Assembly: GCF_000263595.1 (NCBI RefSeq)
Contig: NZ_ADES01000020.1
Location: 1-64,000 of the forward strand
Length of the DNA: 64,000 nt
Reading direction: 5' to 3'
DNA from: Gardnerella vaginalis 1500E
GTDB lineage: Bacteria > Actinomycetota > Actinomycetes > Actinomycetales > Bifidobacteriaceae
The translations under genes were made by a program, and so were the position numbers. Positions 17,012 to 25,238 of the stretch are shown one piece after another (position 1 is the stretch's first letter; every line of letters begins with the position of its first letter). The notes beneath the pieces are model-generated. The model worked only from the letters and a program-made list of their open reading frames with translations, did not search any database and was not told the DNA's origin.

Positions 17012-18883
17012 CTATTCGCCACTATTTTCCAAAGATTTTTTTGCAGCAGCAAGTCTTTCTGCTTCAACACGCTGACGCTCAGCCAATGCAGAAGCAAAAC
17101 GTTCAAGCTCCTCATCAACCGCTTCCTTAGGAATCTTAGCAAAAATAGGAGTTGGCTTAGGAACAGGCGTTCCCGCAACCAATTCCTCACTCTCCCACGG
17201 ATGTACAGTTTCACCCAAACGATAATCACCCGTAATAATCGGATACTTAAAGTCCGGATTATCCAAATCCTCTACTTCCTCAATATGAGGCAACGGTGAG
17301 AACACGCCAGTGCCACCAAGAGCTTCCCAAACCTTTTGCGCTGCATGAGGCAAGAACGGAGCAAGAAGATGATTAGCATCCGAAACAGCCTGCGCAGCCA
17401 CGTGCAATACGGTTCCGAGACGAGCTTCGTCATCCTTAATCTTCCACGGCTCAGTTGCGGAAATATATTTATTAATATCCGCAACTACTCGCATTGCTTC
17501 CGTAAGAGCATTCTTCTGACGATGACGCTCAATCAAGCTACCAACCAAAGCAAACGCATCAGAAGTCTGATCAAGCAAAGCGCGATCCATTGAAGTCATA
17601 GAATCTTCATCCAAAGGAGGAATCTCGCCAAAATTCTTATTGATAAGATTTGCCACACGGTTAACAAGATTGCCCCAACTTGCAGCAAGCTCTTCGTTAT
17701 TATGACGAGCAAACTCAGCCCAAGTAAAATCAGCATCAGAATTTTCAGGGCCTGCAATAGAAATGTAGTATCGCACAGCATCCACAGGATAACGAGCCAA
17801 AATATCCTTCACGTAAATAACAATTCCGCGCGAAGAACTGAACTTCTTGCCTTCCATAGTCATAAACTCAGAAGCAACAACCTGCTCAGGCATATTAAGC
17901 GGTCCGTAAACACCAGACTCGCCGCCCTTTGATCCAGCTCCGTTATATGCGAGCATTTCCGAAGGCCAGATTTGAGAATGGAAAGTAATATTATCCTTGC
18001 CCATAAAGTAGTATCCAGGAGACTTAGGATCACACCACCAGTCGCGCCAAGCATCCGGCTTACCCTGCCTGCGCGCCCACTCAATAGAGGCAGACAAGTA
18101 GCCAATAACAGCGTCAAACCACACATACAAGCGCTTATTCGGGTTATCAATCCAACCTTCAACAGGAACCGGAATACCCCAATCAATATCGCGCGTAATA
18201 GCTCTAGGCTTTACTTCCTTAAATAAACCAAGCGAGAAGTTAATAACGTTAGTACGCCAACCTTCACGCGAATGAAGCCAATTAACATTCGCCTCAGCCA
18301 AAGACGGCAAATCCAAGAAGTAGTGTTCAGTTTCTTCAAAGCGAGGAGTTTCTCCGTTGATCTTAGAAACAGGATTGATAAGCTCATCCGGATCAAGCTC
18401 ATTTCCACAAGCATCACACTGGTCGCCGCGAGCGCCATCCGCACCACACAATGGACAAGTTCCCTCAATATAACGATCAGGCAAAGTACGTCCGGTAGAA
18501 GGCGAAATTGCAACCTTCTGCGTACCTTTATAAATATAACCGTTCTTTAAGCACTGACGGAACATTTCCTGAACCACATGCTCATGGTTTGCGGTTGTTG
18601 TGCGCGTAAACAAATCGTAGCTTAAACCTAAATCGCATAAATCCTTAGTAATTACGCGATTGTAACGGTTTGCAAGCTCTTGCGCAGAAACGCCTTCTTT
18701 ATCTGCCTCAACCAAAATAGGCGTGCCGTGTTCATCAGTTCCAGAAACCATCAACACGTCATTACCCTTCATGCGCTCGTAACGCGCGTACACGTCTGAA
18801 GGAACACCAAATCCAGCAACGTGACCAATATGACGAGGGCCATTAGCGTAAGGCCATGCAACATTCACCAAAATATGACTCAT
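17012..18883 (-). CDS. metG: Methionyl-tRNA synthetase
   Basis: A class I aminoacyl-tRNA synthetase charging tRNA-Met in the cytoplasm, about 623 residues. The HIGH motif appears as PRHIGHVAG near residue 20. A four-cysteine zinc knuckle follows (CPLCG..CDACG, about residues 145-165), and the KMSKS-like loop is KFSSSRG. There is no C-terminal tRNA-binding EMAP-like domain; the protein ends in a short charged helix. The ATG at 18883 ([15 protein letters not shown]) is preferred over one two codons upstream, though neither has a strong ribosome binding site. It is transcribed toward pepC and is divergent from the AbiEi-like gene. Confidence 0.97.
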   Translation of the reverse strand: MSHILVNVAWPYANGPRHIGHVAGFGVPSDVYARYERMKGNDVLMVSGTDEHGTPILVEADKEGVSAQELANRYNRVITKDLCDLGLSYDLFTRTTTANHEHVVQEMFRQCLKNGYIYKGTQKVAISPSTGRTLPDRYIEGTCPLCGADGARGDQCDACGNELDPDELINPVSKINGETPRFEETEHYFLDLPSLAEANVNWLHSREGWRTNVINFSLGLFKEVKPRAITRDIDWGIPVPVEGWIDNPNKRLYVWFDAVIGYLSASIEWARRQGKPDAWRDWWCDPKSPGYYFMGKDNITFHSQIWPSEMLAYNGAGSKGGESGVYGPLNMPEQVVASEFMTMEGKKFSSSRGIVIYVKDILARYPVDAVRYYISIAGPENSDADFTWAEFARHNNEELAASWGNLVNRVANLINKNFGEIPPLDEDSMTSMDRALLDQTSDAFALVGSLIERHRQKNALTEAMRVVADINKYISATEPWKIKDDEARLGTVLHVAAQAVSDANHLLAPFLPHAAQKVWEALGGTGVFSPLPHIEEVEDLDNPDFKYPIITGDYRLGETVHPWESEELVAGTPVPKPTPIFAKIPKEAVDEELERFASALAERQRVEAERLAAAKKSLENSGE

Positions 18884-19004
18884 AGGCAAATATTATCTTG
18901 TTCAGCGCGGACAGTTCTAGACGAATATCAAAGAAAAATTTAGAGAAAAGCGCAGAAAATAGCGCAAAAATAGCGTAAAAATAGCAGATTCTTACGAATA
19001 TTCT

Positions 19005-19118
19005 AATTGTGAATATGTGCAAAACTTTTAGCTAATACGAATTATATGCACTTAAAAACAATAACGATTCAATATTGATTAAGTATCTATTCAAATAGCA
19101 ATTCACATATCCACAATT
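19005..19118. promoter_or_regulatory. Inverted repeat upstream of the AbiEi-like gene
   Basis: AATTGTGAATATGTG (19005-19019) recurs inverted as CACATATCCACAATT (19104-19118), a 15-bp arm with one mismatch and about 84 bp between. It lies in the 310-bp AT-rich gap between metG and the AbiEi-like gene, just ahead of the latter. AbiEi antitoxins are known to autoregulate through inverted repeats, so this is a candidate operator. Short AAAATAGCGC repeats also occur at about 18951-18990. Confidence 0.4.
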
Positions 19119-19193
19119 TATTTATTTAATCTTATTTACCTCTAAAAATTTTCATAATCTCAATTCTTAAATCAATAAAAAGAGAGGAAGAAT

Positions 19194-19820
19194 ATGATTG
19201 ATCAACAAATGGCATATACGATTTGGAAAATCGGCAAAATAGACAACGAAGAATTCCCGCCTCTTCTTGATAACAACCATTTACCTGGGCCAATGTGCAT
19301 GAAAAAGCTTTCTAAATTTGGAATATTTAACCGCTTAACATCTAATACCGGCTACTCGCACAAAACGGCTATTTCTATGTGCGGAAGAAGCAATATAGTA
19401 AACGATTTAATACCTTCGGAAAGCGTTGCTTGCTTATTTACAGCTGCGTGGGTGTGGCTTGGTGGAAATTTTCCTGAAAATATAGATGTTATTGATTACG
19501 GTCATTATAGAAGGAAACCACACGGTCACACAATTCGATCATTTCGTAGGAAATTAAACGAAAAAGACTATGTTACTCTTGGAAAAACTCGCATAACAAC
19601 TCCGGAGAGAACAATATGCGATTTAGCATATACACAAGGAGATAGTGAAAATTACGAGTTATACAGAAAAAGCATTGCAAACTTACTAATATCTCACTAT
19701 CGCGTAGATTTGCACGAGTGCAGACGTATTATTGACAGCAATCCTTATTTTCCAGGCTCTGTGCGCGCAAGAACTTGGCTGAATGATATTGCGAATGAAA
19801 TAAGGAAACCATGGAAATGA
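19194..19820 (+). CDS. AbiEi-like antitoxin / transcriptional regulator, orphan
   Basis: A 208-residue protein resembling the AbiEi type IV antitoxin family. The N-terminal part looks like a winged-helix segment and is followed by a C-terminal domain with the characteristic ITTPERTICDLAYTQGD stretch. A strong GAGAGGA site precedes the ATG. In complete systems AbiEi neutralises an AbiEii nucleotidyltransferase toxin encoded just downstream; here no such toxin follows. Instead the gene overlaps by 10 bp a small leucine-rich-repeat-variant protein. It may be a stand-alone DNA-binding regulator. Its coding sequence is more AT-rich than its neighbours. The family call is from motif memory only. 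Confidence 0.6.
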   Translation: MIDQQMAYTIWKIGKIDNEEFPPLLDNNHLPGPMCMKKLSKFGIFNRLTSNTGYSHKTAISMCGRSNIVNDLIPSESVACLFTAAWVWLGGNFPENIDVIDYGHYRRKPHGHTIRSFRRKLNEKDYVTLGKTRITTPERTICDLAYTQGDSENYELYRKSIANLLISHYRVDLHECRRIIDSNPYFPGSVRARTWLNDIANEIRKPWK

Positions 19821-20080
19821 AATTCAACTCATTCACGAAGGAGCATGCAAGCTCTCCTCCCAAGCCGCCAATACTCCTTACGCCTGTTGTTGCAAGCGAC
19901 CCCTCAACAAATCCGGAAATCTTGTGGCATATTGCAAAACATATACCCGAATTGCGTAAATGGGTTATTGCAAATCCTTCTGCAGACGCTCATCTTTTAG
20001 AATACATTTCTCAACAAGGCGGACCGGATGTTCGTCACAGTTTTGAAGTGTTATTTGCATCTTATGATAGCGATATATGA
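19811..20080 (+). CDS. Leucine-rich-repeat-variant (LRV) domain small protein
   Basis: An 89-residue protein whose middle reads ASDPSTNPEILWHIAKHIPE followed by LRKWVIANPSA and LLEYISQQGGPDV. This matches the variant leucine-rich repeat domain common in bifidobacterial proteins of unknown role. It starts within the end of the AbiEi-like gene (10-bp overlap, AAGGA upstream), so the two are translationally coupled. A proline-rich linker (SSPPKPPILLTP) precedes the repeat domain. There are no catalytic motifs; it is probably a protein-interaction module. Confidence 0.6.
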   Translation: MEMKFNSFTKEHASSPPKPPILLTPVVASDPSTNPEILWHIAKHIPELRKWVIANPSADAHLLEYISQQGGPDVRHSFEVLFASYDSDI

Positions 20081-20086
20081 CATCTA

Positions 20087-20154
20087 TTACGGCAGACTTA
20101 CAGCAGGCTTACAGCAAGACTTACAGCAGGCTTTAAGGCAGGCTTACGGCAATA
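20087..20154. repeat. Degenerate 11-12 bp tandem repeat, six units
   Basis: Units of the form ttacagcaggc, ttacagcaagac and ttacggcagac follow one another from 20087 to 20154. They fill most of the gap between the LRV gene and the convergent rsmI gene. Confidence 0.75.
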
Positions 20155-20189
20155 GTTTTAGGATTATTTGAAATTTATACGAAAATTCC

Positions 20190-21170
20190 CTACTCAGCCT
20201 CACCTTTTTGTTTAAGGCATGCTGCGTAAACTTGCTTACGATTTGCAAAAGAACCATCTAAAAGCGGATGCTCTTTTACTACTTTCGTAATTGCTTCTTT
20301 AATGCGCAAACCTTCCTTTTCTGCGCAATCAGCCGCAAGCTCAGCAAGAGCATCTACGCTTAAATCTTGACTTTCTGCTCTAACTTCATCATCGTTAGCT
20401 CCCCCAATAACCAGCACAATTTCGCCACGAGGAGGATCAGCCAGCACGCCGTCGTAAATACTTTGCACATTCCCGCGGCGAATTTCCTCAAAATCTTTAG
20501 TAAGCTCTCGGCATAATGCCATTGGTCTATTAGGGCCAAGCACGGCTAATAGATCTTCCATAGCTTCTGCAATTCGGTGCGGAGCCTCATAAAACACGAT
20601 TGTTCTGCGCTCTGCTTTAAGAGAACGCAAATGTTGCTGTCGTTCACCAGACTTTCTTGGCAAAAAACCTTCGTAGCAGAAGCGATCAGTTGGCAATCCA
20701 GAAAGCGCAAGCGCATCAAGAACCGCACTAGGGCCTGGAGCACATGTAACAGGAAGTCCACGTTCAATAGCCCGGCGAACAATTGCTAAACCTGGGTCGT
20801 TAATAGTTGGCATTCCGGCATCTGAAACCACAAGAACCTTAGCACCCTGCTCTACTTCGTCGAGCAAACCGTCGGCCTTATTTCGCTCATTGTGATCGTG
20901 ATACGCAACAACGCGCCCAGAAACATGAACCCCAAGTCGATTCGCCAAATCGTAAAGCCTACGCGTATCTTCAGCTGCCACAATATCTGCAGTTTCTAGG
21001 AGATTTATTAGCCTAGAAGAAGCGTCACCAATATTACCAATTGGCGTTGCGGCAAGAAAAACCTTGCCGCATTTACTACCAATAGGCGATTCTGCGAGAA
21101 CGACTTTGCTACGTAAATTACGATTTCCTGAAGTATTATTTTTAATTTCTTCAGATTCGGTCTCGCTCAT
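20190..21170 (-). CDS. rsmI: 16S rRNA (cytidine-1402 2'-O) methyltransferase
   Basis: RsmI uses S-adenosylmethionine to methylate the ribose of C1402 in the 16S rRNA decoding centre. The N-terminal tetrapyrrole-methylase fold is clear: FLAATPIGNIGDASSR, ADIVAAEDTRR, VLVVSDAGMPTINDPG and VTCAPGPSAVLDALALSG. About 326 residues from the ATG at 21170, which has AGGAGT about 7 nt upstream; an earlier ATG overlapping fhs is less likely. A hydrophilic N-terminal extension of about 35 residues precedes the domain. It lies 17 bp behind fhs and is probably co-transcribed. Confidence 0.94.
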   Translation of the reverse strand: MSETESEEIKNNTSGNRNLRSKVVLAESPIGSKCGKVFLAATPIGNIGDASSRLINLLETADIVAAEDTRRLYDLANRLGVHVSGRVVAYHDHNERNKADGLLDEVEQGAKVLVVSDAGMPTINDPGLAIVRRAIERGLPVTCAPGPSAVLDALALSGLPTDRFCYEGFLPRKSGERQQHLRSLKAERRTIVFYEAPHRIAEAMEDLLAVLGPNRPMALCRELTKDFEEIRRGNVQSIYDGVLADPPRGEIVLVIGGANDDEVRAESQDLSVDALAELAADCAEKEGLRIKEAITKVVKEHPLLDGSFANRKQVYAACLKQKGEAE

Positions 21171-21187
21171 TTTTACTCCTTGCCAAT

Positions 21188-22705
21188 TCACACAATTTTT
21201 GGCATTGGCGTTGTAAGAGATGCAGTAAGGTTTACTTGCACAACTCCAGCACCAGCGTGAACTTCCACCTTCTTTAAGGTAACTGTGCGCTCCCCAGCAG
21301 GCTTGTGATCGTCGTCCGTCATGGTTGCAGGAGACTTGACTGCCACTAACGCAAGGCTGTTGAAATCAACACCTGCATTTGCGCACAAATCTTGCGCTGC
21401 AGACAGAGAATCAGCAAAGCCATCTTTTTCAATAACACGATCAGCTGGAACGCCGTAAGCTTCTTCACACAGAAGCTTAATTCGATTCATAAGAGTATTT
21501 CCGCGCCTGGATTCAGGAGCATACGCTTTAGTATCTGCACTAATTACAGACACAAAATCGTCAAGCTGATCTGCCAAACCATCGCCGCCGTCGCGAAAAA
21601 GATTGCCAACAATCGGCTTCCTAAATCCCAAAGATTTCGCCTGCGCCAATAGTTCAGGAACCTGATCATCCTCACCTTCCCACAAATTAATAAGCGGGAA
21701 AGTAGGAATATTAAGAGATTCAAGACGAGCAACATGGAATGGGTAGCGCCAAGCCAAAGTTTCGTCATCTCGCCAAGTAGTTGCGCGAGTAACTACAACT
21801 GCAGCGGCAGGCCATTTTGCGCCAAATTCGCGGGAAGCAATATCAAGCCACTTTTGAGCACCAGCATCCGTACCATAACCAGCTTCTACAACAACAACAT
21901 CATGCTCAGCGCAAGCCATTTCAACGCTTACAAGGCTTGGAATACCGAGCGAAACGTTTGCAAACGGACCGCAATGCACATAAATCGGCGAACCGTTAAT
22001 AGTTTCTGTCTTTGCAGGATTTACAGCGTCGGAAAGAATATTTGTAATTCGCCACAAATCAACGAAATCACCAAACTTACGAGGAACACCATCCTTTGTG
22101 CCAGCAATCATTGAAGCAACGCGCTCGGAAATCTCATCCATGCTGCGCGAAAGAACAACAATTTGCATAAGCTCGCATGTTGGAGTCAAAACGACTCGCT
22201 CAGGAACAGTGCCCTTGCCATAATCAACAGCAATGCTGCGAAGTGAACGAGATGGAACTTCACTTACGCGAGGAACCAAAATCGTATCAAGCACGCCTTC
22301 ATCAACTGCTTTTTCTGCAAACGACACAAGCAAATTCTGCGCGCAAGCAATAGCAGCCATCTCACCACACAAGCCCCAATCAATAAGCTCAGGATGAGAA
22401 AGCGAAGACTTACCGCCGCCGCTTGCGCCGCCTTTAGAACCAGCGGCCGTAATGCCCATGCTTGGCTGACGAAGAACCGCAGCCGCGTCAACACCGCGCT
22501 CACGCAAGGCATCAACCAAAGCAATCGTAGTAGTTGTTTTACCTTCACCACGAGATGCTTTCAGCGGAGTGTCTGCAGTAACAAGAAGCACTTTTCCATG
22601 CTTGCGAGGCTGATCAGGATTCTGCTTTAAATAGTCCAAATACCCGAATGCATCAATCTTTTTAACCAAGCCGAATGTTGTTGTGTATTTATCAATAATG
22701 CTCAT
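21188..22705 (-). CDS. fhs: Formate--tetrahydrofolate ligase
   Basis: A cytoplasmic enzyme that makes 10-formyl-THF from formate, ATP and THF, feeding purine and initiator formyl-Met synthesis and consuming formate from fermentation. The P-loop-like ATP site is visible as TPLKASRGEGKTTTTIALVDAL. It is followed by RQPSMGITAAGSKGGASGGG and, later, the VVVEAGYGTDAGAQKW stretch. At about 505 residues it is shorter than the common 555-residue form, as in bifidobacterial versions. Translation likely starts at 22705 (MSIIDKYTTTFG) behind GTGGGG. It lies between pepD and rsmI on the same strand with gaps of 48 and 17 bp. Confidence 0.9.
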   Translation of the reverse strand: MSIIDKYTTTFGLVKKIDAFGYLDYLKQNPDQPRKHGKVLLVTADTPLKASRGEGKTTTTIALVDALRERGVDAAAVLRQPSMGITAAGSKGGASGGGKSSLSHPELIDWGLCGEMAAIACAQNLLVSFAEKAVDEGVLDTILVPRVSEVPSRSLRSIAVDYGKGTVPERVVLTPTCELMQIVVLSRSMDEISERVASMIAGTKDGVPRKFGDFVDLWRITNILSDAVNPAKTETINGSPIYVHCGPFANVSLGIPSLVSVEMACAEHDVVVVEAGYGTDAGAQKWLDIASREFGAKWPAAAVVVTRATTWRDDETLAWRYPFHVARLESLNIPTFPLINLWEGEDDQVPELLAQAKSLGFRKPIVGNLFRDGGDGLADQLDDFVSVISADTKAYAPESRRGNTLMNRIKLLCEEAYGVPADRVIEKDGFADSLSAAQDLCANAGVDFNSLALVAVKSPATMTDDDHKPAGERTVTLKKVEVHAGAGVVQVNLTASLTTPMPKIV

Positions 22706-22753
22706 GTTCCCCACTTTCATAGGCATAATGCATAAATGCATATTTTATATAAT

Positions 22754-24361
22754 TTAATGATCAGAACGGTTAAAGCCATTTTTCATACGCATACTTGTAA
22801 TGTAAAGAACATTATCAAGCAACGCGTCTGTTTCCTTCTTCAACCTTTCTGCCATGCCGTCATTCGCGTTAGCCAAAGCCTCACGAACTTTTGCGTCGCG
22901 AAGAGCGGCAATAATTTCTTCCGGATTGCGCACAACATCGCCGCAATAACCGTCTTCATCGCATTCACGCTCTGGCTCGTAATCGCTTAAAGAAACGCCA
23001 AGCAAATCAGCAATTTCTTTATCTGTGCGCTTAACCATTGCATGCCCGAGAGAGCCAACAGTTTCCTGGTAACGCTCAATCGTATTAGCTGTATCGTTAA
23101 ACGCAGCATCGGCAAGAGCTGCAATAATGCGATTTTCCCAATAGAAGTTTTCGCTTGTTACGCGAGTAGTTGTATCTTCCAAATATTTTGGAGTGCGATT
23201 TACGTTCGGATAAAACGGCACCAAAGCGTTGAAAGGATTAGAACCGTAAGTAATCCACTGAATTGCACGCATTTCTTCCGGCATGTAAGGACGGATTTGC
23301 ATTACAGCAAGCTCGCTTTGACGGTTAATGCCGATTGGGCGCAACATGTGGCGAGTATGCTCGTCTCCAAGCTTTCCGTAAGGATCATATTCAGTGCCCT
23401 GATAGTGCGAGCTTAAAACGTACTTAACGTCTTCAATGGTTACCTTGCGTTCTGGCTGGCGAGCCCAAGGAATGTCGTTGCTGTCCGGACGATGATCAGC
23501 GTCTTTACCATCCCACACTTCGTCATACGGATTCAAGAAGCGCTCCATGAACCATGCGCGAGGAGTATTGTAAACATGATCAGAATCCGAATGAGAGCCA
23601 AAAGCATCGCGAGGATTGAAAGGAGAAGCGTTTTCAACCGACAAATCCAAGTGATTTTCTTTAATAAACTCAAGCAAATCAGCCGAGCACATGTGCTCTT
23701 CTTGCTCACCAAAAGCGTCATCCAAGTCAAACTCGTCAATACCAAGCTGGTTTGGCATAACAACGTAAGCTTCATCCGGCACGCGCTTAGCAATCCAATG
23801 ATGGCCGCCAACAGTTTCAAGCCACCAAATCTCGTTTACGTCCGAAAAAGCAACGCCGTTCATTTCGTAAGTGCCGTATTTTTCAAGCAACGCACCCAAA
23901 CGCTCAACGCCTTCGCGAGCGCTACGAATATAAGGCAAAACAATCGTCAGGAAGTCTTCTTCGCCAATTCCACCAGGCACTTCCGGCTTATAATCAGCAT
24001 CTCCAACTTTGCCCTGTGCTTTTTGAAGCTCAACCATTGGATCCGCTCCGAGCACGCGCTCGTTGGACGTAAGCGTTTCGGTTGCGCTCATTGCAACGTT
24101 TGCTTCGTTTACGCCGGCCTCTCCCCAAATTCCTTCGCGCAAATCAGCGTTTGGCACGCTTGTGTATTGCATTGGATTGTCTGGAAGTTCAACCGTCACG
24201 TGACTAAGAACAGACTTATAAACGCGAGGCTGATCTTCTGGCTTTACTACTACTAAGCGCTTTGGATTAAATTCGCCATTTGCGGAGTCTTCGTTACGCG
24301 CAATAAGCGTAGATCCGTCGTAGCTTGCGCCGCGTCCGACGAGAATTGTTGTGCATGCCAT
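22754..24361 (-). CDS. pepD: C69-family dipeptidase
   Basis: An Ntn-hydrolase dipeptidase of peptidase family C69, 535 residues. The catalytic nucleophile is Cys3 in MACTTILVGRGASYDGSTL, exposed after N-terminal processing. Family stretches ARNEDSA and WLETVGGHHWIAKRVPD are present. No signal peptide is visible, so it should act in the cytoplasm on dipeptides. It probably completes digestion of peptides imported by Opp and trimmed by PepC. GGGGGC lies upstream of the ATG. It is followed closely by fhs and preceded by the PEBP-like gene. Confidence 0.93.
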   Translation of the reverse strand: MACTTILVGRGASYDGSTLIARNEDSANGEFNPKRLVVVKPEDQPRVYKSVLSHVTVELPDNPMQYTSVPNADLREGIWGEAGVNEANVAMSATETLTSNERVLGADPMVELQKAQGKVGDADYKPEVPGGIGEEDFLTIVLPYIRSAREGVERLGALLEKYGTYEMNGVAFSDVNEIWWLETVGGHHWIAKRVPDEAYVVMPNQLGIDEFDLDDAFGEQEEHMCSADLLEFIKENHLDLSVENASPFNPRDAFGSHSDSDHVYNTPRAWFMERFLNPYDEVWDGKDADHRPDSNDIPWARQPERKVTIEDVKYVLSSHYQGTEYDPYGKLGDEHTRHMLRPIGINRQSELAVMQIRPYMPEEMRAIQWITYGSNPFNALVPFYPNVNRTPKYLEDTTTRVTSENFYWENRIIAALADAAFNDTANTIERYQETVGSLGHAMVKRTDKEIADLLGVSLSDYEPERECDEDGYCGDVVRNPEEIIAALRDAKVREALANANDGMAERLKKETDALLDNVLYITSMRMKNGFNRSDH

Positions 24362-24436
24362 TTGCAGCCCCCATTGTGAGTTTCAATATTTTACTAATTT
24401 TTTATTCCTGATTGATTCTATCGCTAGTTACTTAAA

Positions 24437-24988
24437 TTAGGCGCGCCCAGTAAAGAACATTCCGCCCGCATCTACGCCGCTAGTGCAGTTACGAATTTCG
24501 CGCAACAATTCATTCATGTAGAAGCCTTGTTTAAGATTTGGCAAAGGTTGTTCCGTGCCGAAAACTTCAAGCATGTATTCGTGATCTTTATCCGGAGGCT
24601 GAGGACCGTTGTAACGCATAGTAATTGCTGGATCTTCACAACCAACGAATCTGCTTGCTTGTGAATTGCGTCCTTGAACTGCTTCCGGAATCATCGACGG
24701 CATTTTGCGCGAAAAATCTTCCGGAATTTGCAAAGCATGAGAATCGTTAAAATCAAACATTAACGCATCTACTGGCACGTTTGCAGCCGTCCAATGAATC
24801 CATTCAAAACCGCATACCGGTATTGCATCATCGTCAACAAGTCGCCAATGTAGGTAGTGCACAAAAGATGGCATATTGTCAATGTAAAACGGGAATGAAA
24901 CTACTGGAACTCCGTTAATTTTATTCTGCGACGGTGCAGCTTTAGAATAATCGTCCGGAATAATAGTGAAATCTGTAGAAATATTCAT
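24437..24988 (-). CDS. YbhB/YbcL family PEBP-like protein
   Basis: A 183-residue cytoplasmic protein of the phosphatidylethanolamine-binding / Raf kinase inhibitor-like family. Diagnostic stretches are SFPFYIDNMPSFVHYLHWRL, the GFEWIHWTAANVPVDA core, FVGCEDPAITMRYNGPQPPDKDHEYMLEVFG (divided here by its variable loop) and an LREI..C tail. Bacterial members are widespread, but their ligand and role are mostly unknown. It stands alone upstream of pepD with a 75-bp gap. Confidence 0.85.
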   Translation of the reverse strand: MNISTDFTIIPDDYSKAAPSQNKINGVPVVSFPFYIDNMPSFVHYLHWRLVDDDAIPVCGFEWIHWTAANVPVDALMFDFNDSHALQIPEDFSRKMPSMIPEAVQGRNSQASRFVGCEDPAITMRYNGPQPPDKDHEYMLEVFGTEQPLPNLKQGFYMNELLREIRNCTSGVDAGGMFFTGRA

Positions 24989-25045
24989 AATTCAAGTATC
25001 TACTATTACATAGCACTAATCAACTGCGTTAATAAATTACTTATT

Positions 25046-25133
25046 CGTTACTAACGCAGCGCTACGACTGCGCCAGTAACAATAAAACGCAAATATTCGT
25101 TACTAACGCAGCGCGCAAACTGCACTAGTAACG
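25046..25133. repeat. Two 36-bp palindromic repeats, 52-bp period
   Basis: CGTTACTAACGCAG..CTGCGCCAGTAAC (25046-25080) and CGTTACTAACGCAG..CTGCACTAGTAACG (25098-25133) start exactly 52 bp apart. They are members of the same family as the three copies at 49851-49990. Each unit is an imperfect inverted repeat preceded by a T-rich stretch on the plus strand. Confidence 0.85.
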
Positions 25134-25176
25134 ATAAACAGGAATTCAGTGAGGAACAAGCGCTCCGGCAAGTCAA

Positions 25177-25205
25177 TGCGCCCAGTCATAAAAGAACTGG
25201 GCGCA
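25177..25205 (-). terminator. Hairpin at the end of the PTS operon
   Basis: A perfect 10-bp stem TGCGCCCAGT/ACTGGGCGCA with a 9-base loop lies 34 bp after the IIC stop codon. It lacks a strong T run on the minus strand (TTGACTTG follows), so termination may be only partial or the hairpin may protect the 3' end. Confidence 0.6.
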
Positions 25206-25238
25206 CTGATTTAGAAAATGGAGATTTTATACTAGATT

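Noticed and set aside
25046..25133. CRISPR-like array of 36-bp repeats
   Set aside because: The repeats diverge from each other, spacers are only about 16 bp and similar in being T-rich, arrays have two or three units, and no cas genes are in the window.
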